Shown in pieces: positions 48,308 through 58,635 of a stretch of DNA of 64,000 bases. The DNA is taken from assembly GCF_035046485.1 (NCBI RefSeq), contig NC_085137.1, forward strand, positions 39,485,066 to 39,549,065, written 5' to 3'. A program made the position numbers and the translations under genes. Each line of letters begins with the position of its first letter. Position 1 is the stretch's first letter. The notes beneath the pieces were generated by a model. It made no database searches. It was not told where the DNA came from and saw only the letters and a list, made by a program, of their open reading frames with translations. This DNA comes from Aedes albopictus (lineage: Eukaryota; Arthropoda; Insecta; Diptera; Culicidae).

Positions 48308-48598
48308 TAATTGTTCTATGACTGTACCTCAAGGATTTTCAAGGTTTTCACGAGAATACCCTCAAGAATTCTTCCAAAAACTATTCCGGAAATACGTCAA
48401 TTGGCATTTCTATAGAATTATGCAGTATATGAATAGATAAAACTGTCTTCAGGGAAGTTCCGGAATGTATATACTTGGAACAATACAACTGAAGGTTTAT
48501 TATTTGAGGGAGAGAGAACTCCAAGTAGTCATGAAAGACATTATATAGGCAATTTAAAATAATCTTCGGACGGGTTTCCATCTGGTCCTAAACAGAGT

Positions 48599-48938
48599 TG
48601 TGTGGTATGGGCCAGCCTATGGTTTGGGCCAGCCTAAACAGCAGCTGTCATTGCTGTACTGGTGATAGTCTCTATCCCACGTATGTGGCAACCCTAATCC
48701 CACCTAATGCATCTGACAGGAGCCAACATCTATCGTGTATCCACAATGGTATCCTTTGTGGATACACAAATGTTTACATACAAGATGTTGGATTCTTAAA
48801 CATGGCGGCCTCGCACCCTGGTGCTCTATCCACTCAAGCACTCAACACAGTCCTAAGTAGGCGCGCAAAGTAATCGGTTGTGCATTCACAGTGCGCAGTA
48901 TGCTGGGTGATTGTTGGGAGCAAGTTAGCAGATTTCAC
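48599..48938. repeat. Interspersed repeat (GGGCCAGCC family) with inserted element
   Basis: TGTGTGGTATGGGCCAGCCT through AGCAAGTTAGCAGATTTCAC is repeated at 52499-52687. The copies are virtually identical apart from the block 48678-48823 plus one 8-bp duplicate. Confidence 0.85.
48678..48823. mobile_element. 146-bp hAT-type MITE, 8-bp duplication
   Basis: CTCTATCC is present at 48670-48677 and 48824-48831; the unoccupied copy has it once (52571-52578). The termini are CACGTATG... and ...CCTGGTG. The core is a palindrome around GTGTATCCACAA/TTGTGGATACAC. Eight-base duplication is typical of hAT elements. Confidence 0.8.
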
Positions 48939-50950
48939 ATTGGCGATCCTGCCAGGTTTTTCAATTGAAAATTCAGCAATGTTTCAAAACAAATCACCCA
49001 GCATAACTGCTTCAACCAGGAGTGTGACGATTGTGCGGGTTTAGTGAAGTGAAAAGTGCAATGAAAAAAAGTGAAACGGATTAGGCGTAAGCGCATCCGA
49101 AAAAAAAATGGTTCGTGTCGGCTTGGTTGTGTGATGCAGGAGGAATGGAAGCAGCAGGGTGAGCCAGCTGCTCATCTTTTGTGGATATGTTGGTGTTGAC
49201 TGGAAATGCTGCTCGTGCATGATCGAGTTTTGCTTGGAGGGTGTGTTTCGCAATGTGGTGTTTGAATCGGCCCGCTCGATAGACGAAGGCCAGGTGTGGT
49301 TTGTTTGGGTTCGACTTGCTTTCTCCCTCCCTGTTGGAAAGGGCGAAGAGCGTCTGGTTTGCTGATCGGTTTGCTTTCGTGTTTACGTTACATAAGGTAA
49401 GGTAAGCTAAGGTTGCTGTCAGAAACAATTGTGTAAAAAAAAGTGCTCATTAAACGCGATTGTGTTGGTTATCTAAACAGTCGCAACTGATGACGTCAGT
49501 TTTCGTATTTGTGGTTTAATGTCACATAATCTGTGGGGTACCGAAAAATAATGAAGGAGAGGGTGTGATATTTCCAGGGGACCCGCATGCGGCAAGGTAG
49601 GCCTACTGCTCATCTTTTGCGAGTGTGTTAGTGTGACTGGCAACGCGACCAGAAGCCTAGTCGAATCCTGCTTGGAAATCGGTTTGTTTTGTCGATGGGG
49701 GTGGCCCGCGAAATCGCATTGTGTTGTTTGGGAAGGCCCGCTCGATGCATGTTAGGTAGGCGTAGTTTGTTCGAGTTTGACATGCCTGCACCCTCCCTGG
49801 ATATTTCTGACCGCCGAAGCATCAAAACCAGGGCGGTAGTTTTTCGACAGGCCTTTATAATTGCGATAAATTGTTTTTTTTTTTCATTTTTTCCGTATTG
49901 GTTTGCCTGTCATTGTTGTTGTCATTGTTCATTTTCGGTTGAAAAAAAACAGGCACAGAGACTGACACTTAGCAGCCCGGATCAAAACTATTCTGCTCGA
50001 CAAACATTAAACAAAATTCGGCAAGTTTATGTTTTGTTTATTTCAACACTTCTTTTCTTTGTGCCTGAGTGGTTCATTTTCAAAGTGCACTAGGGTGCAT
50101 GGGTGGCCGCGGCTGTTTACATACGATTTCAACAATTGGGTTGATTGGCGATTGAAAATTTTTTGTTTTCTATAGCTTGGTCGAAAGAGCACATTTCTCC
50201 AGGTGTTGTACAACTTTTTTGCAGTCCAATACATTTGTTTTGATAGTCAGATAAGCAAAACAGCTTAGATTCCCGTTGATGTGGTGACAGCTCAATAGTT
50301 AGAAGGACAGCTCGTCTTTAACAAACAAACTCCATTTGAACATCGAATGAATTTTGAGTTCTAAAACACCAGAATTGTGACATTTTGGGTTTCAAATTTT
50401 TTGGTTAAAGATTAAAGTTATGAGAAAACACGGATACCATCAAAACCATGAAACCAAATTTTCCGGAAGCATTCAGAGGTATAAATGGAGTTTTTATAAG
50501 TTGTTCGGTTTGGTACCCTCACTGGTTTTGAATTGTACAATACTTTTGTGAAAATATATGAACAGTACGAACAGTATTGGAATTTCTGGAGTTATGCGGA
50601 CCGAGGTTTTTTTTTTTTGAATCAATAATGTAGTGCAGCATTTTATGCGGAATCTGAAAATATGAAAAAGTTCCCGGTATTGTTACCTTCTACATAACGT
50701 CGGCTCGATAAGTATCAAATGCGTTCTATTTTTGATGTTTTTGTGGATGATGCAATGAATAAGTTAAAGAACAGAACCACAGTATGTTAGTTGGCAATAT
50801 GGCACTTAATATAGCTTTCAGCCTGTCAGTAGTTGCGATTACTGTAAATTATGGCACTTAGTGGACTTTTCACCTAAAAACATTGCAATTTAGGTGTTTG
50901 AACGTATGTAAAATACTTTAGGATGTATGCAAAATACGAAATGGATTTCA
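48939..50950. other. Non-coding region with an internal diverged duplication
   Basis: About 49145-49345 and 49590-49800 resemble each other (CTGCTCATCTTTTG, GGCCCGCTCGAT, CCCTCCCTG), about 450 bp apart. The frames on both strands look like chance openings; I recognise no protein. Confidence 0.45.
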
Positions 50951-50971
50951 AATCAGTTTAAAGTAATGGAA

Positions 50972-51980
50972 AATTTGCATGTTGCTCGGGATGACCATGC
51001 ATTGAATGAATTCAGCCTAAGGAAAAGGTGAAGTCGCATGTATCTTGGGATGACCACGCATAACGAGAAGCATTTGCATGTTGCTCGGGATGACCATGCA
51101 TTGCATGAATTCAGTCTAAGGAAAAGGTGAATTCGCGTGTAGCTCGGGATGACCACGCATAACGAAAAGAATTTGCATGTTGCTCGGGATGACCATGCAT
51201 TGAATCAATTCGGCCGAAGGAAAAGGTGAATTCGCGTGTAGCTCGGAAAGACCACGCATAGAGGAAAGAATTACATGTTGTTCGGGATGACCATGTATTG
51301 AATGAGCTCAGTCTAAGGAAAAGGTGAATTCGCGTGTAGCTCGGGATGACCACGCATAACGAAAAGCATTTGCATGTTGCTCGGGATGACCATGCATTGT
51401 ATGAATTCAGTCTAAGGAAAAGGTGAATTCGCCTGTAGCTCGGGATGACCACGCATAACGAAATGAATTTGCATGTTGCTCGGGATGACCATGCATTGAA
51501 TCAATTCGGCCGAAGGAAAAGGTGAATTCGCGTGTAGCTCGGAAAGACCACGCATAGAGGAAAGAATTACATGTTGTTCGGGATGACCATGTATTGAATG
51601 AGCTCAGTCTAAGGAAAAGGTGAATTCGCGTGTAGCTCGGGATGACCACGCATAACGAAAAGCATTTGCATGTTGCTCGGGATGACCATGCATTGTATGA
51701 ATTCAGTCTAAGGAAAAGGTGAATTCGCCTGTAGCTCGGGATGACCACGCATAACGAAAAGAATTTGCATGTTGCTCGGGATGACCATGCATTGAATCAA
51801 TTCGGCCGAAGGAAAAGGTGAATTCGCGTGTAGCTCGGAATGACCACGCATAGAGGAAAGAATTACATGTTGTTCGGGATGACCATGTATTGAATGAGCT
51901 CAGTCTAAGGAAAAGGTGAATTCGCGTGTAGCTCGGGGATGACCATGCATTGAATGAATTCAGCCTAGGAAAAAGGTGAC
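50972..51980. repeat. Tandem repeat with 99-bp unit and 296-bp higher-order period
   Basis: Half-units GCTCGGGATGACCATGCATT and GCTCGGGATGACCACGCATA alternate about every 50 bp and form a 99-bp unit (about 10 copies). Variants (ACATGTTGTTCGGGATGACC; GCTCGGAAAGACC) recur every third unit, giving a 296-bp super-repeat. Open frames on the minus strand are translated repeats. Confidence 0.92.
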
Positions 51981-52498
51981 CATAATGCAACAATATGATG
52001 TTCTGTCAAATGATGAGCGCGATTATGTTTAATTAAATTGCTGATGAAGCCAGTGTCTCAGAAAATGAATAATGCACGTAGATGGTATTCCTGTTCCCTC
52101 TCAATGGGATTGACTGCAAATCAAAATCAATTGGATTGCTTAAACATAGACGGTATAACCAAGGTATAACATGTGGTAATAGAAAATATGACGTCATAGC
52201 GTCTGGGTACATTGATGTCAGTCGCTCTCTTGGGAATAGCAACTGCGCGAATGCTCTATGAGCCGCAGTTGATAATCATGTTTATTTTAACAGTAGTGGT
52301 ATGAGGAATTCAAAAAATCATACAGCGAATCGGGACTGTAGTTGATAGAATTTAAATGGATCTTTTTTTATATGTGATGCCTGGGATGATTTTTTTTTCT
52401 AAATGTTTCAGCATATCAGCTGCCGTGCAAAAATGTGGCATCATTATTCCTCAATTATTCACTGTTTTTAACATTTTTTATATGAGAGAAGAGGGGAG

Positions 52499-52687
52499 AT
52501 GTGTGGTATGGGCCAGCCTATGGTTTGGGCCAGCCTAAACAGCAGCTGTCATTGCTGTACTGGTGATAGTCTCTATCCACTCAAGCACTCAACACAGTCC
52601 TAAGTAGGCGCGCAAAGTAATCGGTTGTGCATTCACAGTGCGCAGTATGCTGGGTGATTGTTGGGAGCAAGTTAGCAGATTTCACAA
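52499..52687. repeat. GGGCCAGCC-family repeat, unoccupied copy
   Basis: Same as 48599-48938 but without the 146-bp insert; single CTCTATCC at 52571-52578. Confidence 0.85.
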
Positions 52688-52734
52688 GAGTTATAGATAT
52701 AAACAGATTGAAAATGTGTTGAGCTCCAGGAGAA

Positions 52735-52940
52735 ATAATGCACGAGTAAAGAAAAATCCTTAATCTTCCAGAAATTGGCAACCGCTACCAGCACCTGGCT
52801 GATTTGTGTTGAACATGTGAGGGTTTTTGCAACGTATTGTACAGAATAGAACAGCGTGACTGCAGAAGAGTGAAATAATGCATTGATAATACAATGTTAT
52901 TGTATTAAATATAATGTATCGTTTAGTAATAAAAGCTGAG
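52735..52940. repeat. Interspersed repeat, copy 2 (unoccupied)
   Basis: Matches 1483-1858 (AATGCACGAGTAAA, ACCGCTACCAGCACC, GCAACGTATTGTACA) but lacks the MITE found there. Confidence 0.75.
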
Positions 52941-53066
52941 GGCGACACTAGTTTTCCCAAGACTAGTTTGGGATATTTCGGCTTGATAAAACTTATGTCG
53001 CCTCCTTCCCCAGCTTGCAACCGGCAAAATAGGAGCACCCTGTAGGAACGGGCTTGTATCTACATA

Positions 53067-53231
53067 CATTGGTGGAGCCAGCATTTTCTTTTTTTCTCAC
53101 TCACTCTCCTAAACATATACGAGAAGGAGAAAGATAGAAGAGGGGGCAGCTTGCCTTCTCTTTCATCTCGCTCTGTTCGTGTACGTTTAGAAGAGTGAGT
53201 AAGAAAAAAGAACAAGCTGGCTCCGCCAATG
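53067..53231. mobile_element. 165-bp MITE, TA target
   Basis: CATTGGTGGAGCCAGC...GCTGGCTCCGCCAATG; TA at 53065-53066 and 53232-53233. The inner arms share CTCACTC and CTCCTAAAC-type blocks. Confidence 0.75.
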
Positions 53232-53620
53232 TATACATATAATCTCCAATGACTTTCGACATGCTGTAGTTCACAAAGTTTAAGGACAAACGTCTTAAAA
53301 TCCCGCTTCAACAGTGCATCAAAACTTCAGACGCCCAAATCTCAAGAAGCAAGCTTCAAATAATAGTGCATTTCATTATTCTGTTCTTGCTCACTTGTAA
53401 TAAGCCTAAAAAAAATAAGAAGTTCGGATGCGCTGGTTTTTTTTTCCTCCCCTGTTGGGGAAATTAAGCCACTGCGTCCAATAGGCTGAACTTTTGTGGC
53501 ATGTCCCGTTTTGATATTCGCATTTAGCCAGCTAATTACCATGTGTCAAGTAATCAGCTACTGCCACGACGCGTCGTCTCCCAGTCAGGTGCAATGGAAT
53601 TGATAAACTCCAAGACCTTT

Positions 53621-53786
53621 GGGGCTGTCCATAAACCACGTGGTCATAAGGGGGGGGGAGGGGGGTTCGGCCAATGACCATTTTGTATGGACAAATAAAA
53701 TTTTTTGTATGGACCAATGACCACGCGGGGGGGGGGGGGGGTTTAAAAGTCCCAAAAAAATGACCACGTGGTTTATGGACAGCCCC
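53621..53786. mobile_element. 166-bp Harbinger-type MITE
   Basis: GGGGCTGTCCATAAACCACG...CGTGGTTTATGGACAGCCCC with poly-G/C tracts inside. TTT at 53618-53620 and 53787-53789. LINE copy 2 has the empty site (GACCTTCCCAGG, about 13246). Confidence 0.85.
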
Positions 53787-54051
53787 TTTCCAGGTTCTGC
53801 AGACCAGATCTCACTGGGTTGCAAGCAACCACTATTTGGAAATCTTTGCCTGCGCGTGTATAAAGCACCACAACTGCAAAGCAGATGTTCCGAGGTTTCA
53901 CGTTCCATATTACAGAAACGGCAGATATCACTCTGAATATGGCCAATATTTTTCAAGTGATACCTGCTCGGGCAGTGTCCAGTTACTAGGCCAGTGTATG
54001 TACATAGAGCTCTCTTGTTGAGCTCTAAGAGCTTTTTGGTTTTATAAGCAT

Positions 54052-55789
54052 CCCAAGTAACACAACTTGTTATATTAATGTAAATAATACGAGTTTAATA
54101 CAAACGCCTTTGTTATTTTGCATATACGCAAAACTTAAATTTGTACACTTATATCACTGAAAAAGCGCAAAAATGGCGGCATATAGAACATCATTGTTGT
54201 TATATAAGATGTTTTCCAATACACTACTAAAACATACAAAAATGTTTTCGAGATGTTTTCTCAAACATTCGAAATACTAACTCGCTACAGCCAAACTAGC
54301 AGAAATTCTCCGCAAAATAGAAATACATTTTTGCAACCATCTGATGACTTTTAATTATTTCGAATGATTGAATTCTTATTGAAAATATTTTCATGTTTGT
54401 TTGTGTTCTATAGTATGGCTGGAAATCATGTGCCATTCTAAATGTATGGTCAAATAAGCACAAATACTCATCATAAATTCATGCGCTTCTCGTCTGATTA
54501 AAAATGGGAATGAAAGTTCGTTCGTTTCTTAACGTCTCGTGAAATTTCCTATCAAGTTTTCCACAATCCAACATGGTAGCTGCATCACACAGTGCCGTTC
54601 AAAAATAGGAACCTTCTTTTAAATTGAGCAATATTTCAATAAAAATACGGATACCATGTAACAATTACATTTTGAAAATAAAAAATTAAACCAATTTTAT
54701 TTGTCAAAATTCTTTGTTTTCATATATGAAAATCGACGCACTTTGTACACAGCACGAAGAAAACAAAATTAATAAACTGTTCGGCATAATCAACTGATTG
54801 TGTCAAAATTATTGATTGATTTAGCTTTATTATAAAGACTTTCAGCCCTATCAGAAATATGTACGGTTGACGTTATGTCTAAAATATGACGATTTCTTCA
54901 TAAGCGACTGAAATTTCTGATTTTATTTTTCATTCCAATGCATCAAATGTTAAGATGTATGTACAATTTTAACAAGCACTGTAATTTCTCGTACCTAAAG
55001 CATTTTTAGTTGCTTAAACATATATTCATGTTTGAAATACATGTTTTGTGCATCTCAAGAACATGTCTGTAGAACATAATTTCAATTGATAAAAATACTT
55101 TGGATAAACATCACAATAATGTATTTTAAACAACCAATTGCGTAGCCTATACCAAGTTTTGTTTTTGACTACCAGATTCCGACATCAGTACAACAATAAC
55201 AAATATATGACGAAGTTCCAAAAATCATTTACATAATATTATTGTGAACGAGTTTGAGCCGCGAGTGCAAAAACTATTGTTGTTTTGTGTTGCTGTAACA
55301 AGTGTAAAGTGAAAAGAAAAGATCGTTACAGGTGAATACATGAATTGGGCTGCAAGTGACTCGGGAGCTGATTTTGTGGGGAACATTTCGAGGTATTTAA
55401 TATGTAACCCAAGCCACCGGATCAACAAGTTTGTTATAGAGGACGCTGCAAATTAACAAGGTTGTGATTAATGAAATTTTGGCATAAAAATATCATGTTT
55501 TGAACATGTTTGAACATATTGGTCTTAACTTTGTACTGCTGATTTTTTTGCGCAACATCTGTATTTGAGGGGATACGATGATTTAAATAATTGTTCCCTC
55601 GACGTCAAAAATACAAAATAAAAACTTTTGATACTACTGATCAGATTTTCAGTAGTTTGTTATCGTAATACATAGTTAAAAGGTTAAAACATGATTTCAA
55701 CTGAAGATGTTTACAGTTTCGTTAATAATACTTTATTATAACATCTTTTTGAACTTTATTTTCTGAAGATGTTATCTGTGTTACTTGGG
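54052..55789. mobile_element. 1.74-kb TIR element, CCCAAGTAACACA ends
   Basis: CCCAAGTAACACA at the left and its exact inverse TGTGTTACTTGGG at the right; AT flanks each end. LINE copy 2 shows the unoccupied site (TTATAAGTATTTGG, about 13513). The interior is AT-rich without a transposase. It includes a TTGATTGATTTAGCTTTATT/GACTTTCAGCCC fragment (about 54811-54855) that also occurs in the zinc-finger gene intron at 62344-62385. Superfamily unassigned. Confidence 0.75.
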
Positions 55790-56176
55790 ATTTGTTATAA
55801 ATCGTTTTGACTGATTGCAATTTTTGACGTCCATCCAATTGGATATCACCCTCTGCTCAGCCCAGCGTTTCAGATCCATTTTAATTGTACAGTTTGATAT
55901 ACCACAGAATGGTTCTGGGCCAGCAAACTGTAAATTGGAACCACTTTTAGCAAGCTCGTCTGCCATTTCATTCCCTTCAATGCCACAGTGACCTGGAACC
56001 CAGTATAAGTTTACTGAATTCCCTTGACACAGCCTGCGCAGTGAAAGAATGCATTCCCAGACAAGCTTTGAAGTACATTTGTAAGCGCACAATGCTTTTA
56101 GTGCAGCTTGACTATCTGAGAAAATACAAATATTTGCATATCTGTATTTTCTCTCAAGGCTCAAGGCGCTGGTTTT

Positions 56177-56901
56177 GTTTACGAAGGGATTTGTGCGCTC
56201 GAAATCGTGAGTAGGTGCCAAAGTCGGCCATTGTGGCGGCCATTTTGGGATTTTAACAAGTCTGCCCTGTAAACCAGCGTAAAGTTATTACGAAGAGCAC
56301 GAGGTTGAACATAGATGTCTATTTGAACCAGAAGAGCGGGACATTCAATGTTCCTGAGATCAGTAAAGCCCTGACAATTGTCTCAAACTCATAAGCTCAT
56401 CGCTAGTCTGCGTTAAATGAGTAAGCATCAAACGATCTCCTATTCCAAGTCCTTGGAGGTTCAACTTGTGCATAGCCCTGAACTCATGCCTATTGAAAAC
56501 TAGCGTTCTTATCAGCGTTTTGTACATGGTGCATTATATGTTGTGGGGGTTACACCGATTAACAAGGATCTGTGGTAGATGCACTTGTTCACCACCTTGA
56601 AACACTATTCCGACAGGTCGTTGCTAATGGATTTCAACCACCATCAGCATGCGAAGAAAGGTGCATTAAAATGTACTGAGGATCAAATGGGTCAAAATAT
56701 TGTTGTAAAGATTTAGGAAGGAAGTAAGTAGGATCTGGGTATAAGTAGGCAGACTGGAGGGCCTATTTTGGGCACTTTTCGCTATGAATCAGTCAAATGA
56801 TCCCAGACCCTATCCAATTGTAGCCGCCAAGGTCGCCGCTATTAACGATACTAGTCATATGGAAGCGCATGGTCTCTGGTAGTTTTAGGGAAAGAATATC
56901 T
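56177..56901. other. Non-coding stretch, nothing recognised
   Basis: Unique-looking sequence between LINE copy 3 and the nested SINE block. Confidence 0.4.
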
Positions 56902-57040
56902 TTTTAAACATGGTCTTCTTCTTCTGTTTGGCTCGACGTTCGCATTGGAACTTGGCCTGCCTCTTCAATATAGTGTTCTTTGAGCACTTCCACAGTAATA
57001 ATTGAAGGGCTTTCTTTGCCTGCCATTGCATGAATTTGTA

Positions 57041-58394
57041 CAGGGGATGGCCAAAATGTTTGGGATAAAAAGTTCAACAAGCTATAACTTTCCATAGAGC
57101 GCATCAAAAAATCTCAAATTTTGACTGTTTGTCAACCTATTATGTGTGCATCATTGGTAAAAATTTGGGCTCGATTGATTAATATTTCGCAAAGTTAGAA
57201 CCGTTCGGGTAAAACACTATTTTTCAGACAACTCATTTTTGAGCTGTCATATCTCGGAAACCAGTGAACCGAATTGAATGAAATTTTGAACGTACACTAA
57301 CAATATGTAAATGCTTCACAAACTATTAAAACATTGGTACTTTTTAAACGTTGAATAAAGTTATCATGGATTGACACTTTTTGGATTTTTCTCGAAAAAA
57401 TGTCATTTGTTTGCATCAATGTCAATAAGTTTTAGTGTTAATATCCAAAGATTTTCCACTTCTGTTTTCAGGTTATCTCTAATCAGATATATTAGAGCCA
57501 ATTTAAATTGAAGGAAGAACACATTTAGTAATTTTTGTGTGGTATTGTTAATTTTACTTATTTTCCTCTTTTTTTTTTATTCTTAATCACTTAACCTAAT
57601 TTACAGCTCTATTGTCCACTGGGGCACTACGTGAGCAATTTCAATTGACAGCTGCACTTACATTTTGTACAGCGCCTAGATTCTGTTCTACTTTATCGAA
57701 CTGGTTGCCTTTCTGCTGCTTTCACTTTTTCTACGTTATACCTAGTAGAATGATGAGCACAAGGATGATGATGGATGGCCGTTGTTCCTTTCCAGTCCGA
57801 TTGGGGGTCCATTATGAGTAGCAGTTCGCCGATGTCCAGGTATCCGGGTCCGTTTGAGCCATGGAGCTCAGAAGAGGGTCAGTGTCAGTTGCTCTCGGGG
57901 GAAAAGCAACTGACGAAAAATTGCAAGTGCCGAGGCTGGGAATCAAACCCATGACCATCCGCATATGAAGCGAACGTGTGACCAACTACGCCACGGGCCC
58001 CGGCAACCCAATTATTTTCCTCTATATGGGTAAAAATTTCAATCCGGTATAACTTAATTCATCGTGAGAAAATATTACATTTTAAAACGTCGTATTAAGT
58101 ATCAATATATTGTTGATAAACGTTAAAAAATTCATTCAATTCGGTTCACTGGTTTCCGAGATATGACATTTCAAAAACTAGTTGTCTAAATAATAGTGTT
58201 TTACCCGAACGGTTCTAACTTCGCGAAAAATTAATCAATCGAGCTCAAATTTGTAGCAATGATGCACATATAATAGGTTGACAAACAGTCAAAATTTGAG
58301 ATTTTTTGATGCACTCTATGAAAAGCTACAGCATGTTGAATTTTTTTGTGGGAGAAAAAAAGTTGCCTATCCCAAACATTTTGGCCATCCCCTG
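57041..58394. mobile_element. 1.35-kb long-TIR element inside the SINE, TA duplication
   Basis: CAGGGGATGGCCAAAATGTT at the left and the inverse AACATTTTGGCCATCCCCTG at the right, with arms of about 350 bp. TA at 57039-57040 and 58395-58396. Removing it rejoins the SINE as AATTTG-TA-TATTGTG. No transposase; Tc1/mariner-type target. Confidence 0.9.
57570..58011 (-). mobile_element. Second tRNA-derived SINE nested in the long-TIR element
   Basis: Minus-strand head GGCCCGTGGCGTAGTTGGTC (box A) and GGGTTTGATTCCC (box B) at about 57930-58003, followed by a 350-bp body and a poly-A tail (57570-57579 on the plus strand as T). A 12-bp duplication TTATTTTCCTCT lies at 57558-57569 and 58012-58023. Not Feilai; family not named. 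Confidence 0.88.
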
Positions 58395-58635
58395 TATATT
58401 GTGAGGCAAGTACAATGATACACTATGCCCAGGGAGTCGAGAAAATTTTTCCGACCGGAACAGGAATCGAACCCGCCGTCTCCGGATTGGCGATCCATAG
58501 CCTTAACCACTAGGCTAACTGGAGACCCATTTTAAACATGGTCTAACCACGGAAATTTACTATATATGACCTGCACTCCTATATTTATTCGATTAAATCA
58601 AGTCGATACTAATCCGCTGCAGGAAACATTCTCAC

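Larger units (their letters stand above)
53441..56165 (-). pseudogene. Lian-like LINE, copy 3, 5'-truncated, carrying two DNA elements
   Basis: Minus-strand 3' part of the same LINE as copy 2 and very close to it. It begins in the RNase H region (ERKYRYANICIFSDSQAALK) and ends with the poly-A tail at about 53441-53445. A duplication GCGCTGGTTTT lies at 53430-53440 and 56166-56176, so this is a target-primed insertion. It is interrupted at 53621-53786 and 54050-55791; copy 2 shows both sites unoccupied. It keeps Ser where copy 2 has a stop (ALCAYKCTSKLVWE) and SEHLLCSCGALYT where copy 2 has a short duplication. Confidence 0.88.
56917..58529 (-). mobile_element. Feilai-related SINE split by a DNA element
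   Basis: The head at about 58395-58529 (minus) has box A TTAGCCTAGTGG and box B GGGTTCGATTCCT, then CCTGGGCATAGTGTATC. The body continues at 57040-56917 (GGCAGGCAAAGAAAGCCC, GTGGAAGTGCTC, AGAAGAAGA tail). A 15-bp duplication TTTTAAACATGGTCT lies at 56902-56916 and 58530-58544. The body is shared with the Feilai copy at 8896-9179, but the tRNA head is different. Confidence 0.9.
39180..58635 (-). other. Gene B intron 4 (19.5 kb) of repeats and nested elements
   Basis: Donor CCAG|GTGAGA at 58635 and acceptor CGTTACAG at 39180. Joining G|GA TAC ACC restores the NIM-repeat consensus CQCLPG-YTL. Contents are listed individually. The parts about 39180-39690, 39753-40219, 43368-43943, 45671-45889, 48939-50950 and 56177-56900 have no recognised gene. 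Confidence 0.85.

Noticed and set aside
49081..50093. 115- and 134-codon frames
   Set aside because: Opposite-strand frames over a diverged duplication; neither resembles a known protein nor shows coding periodicity to the eye.
50953..51993. Open frames of about 100 codons with repeated SRATCK/IHLFLRLNS-type phrases; also considered as a CRISPR-like array
   Set aside because: The frames are translations of the 99-bp tandem repeat. Units are contiguous without unique spacers, and the host is a eukaryote.
58443..58529. Possible tRNA gene on the minus strand
   Set aside because: It is the head of the split Feilai-related SINE, bounded by a 15-bp duplication.
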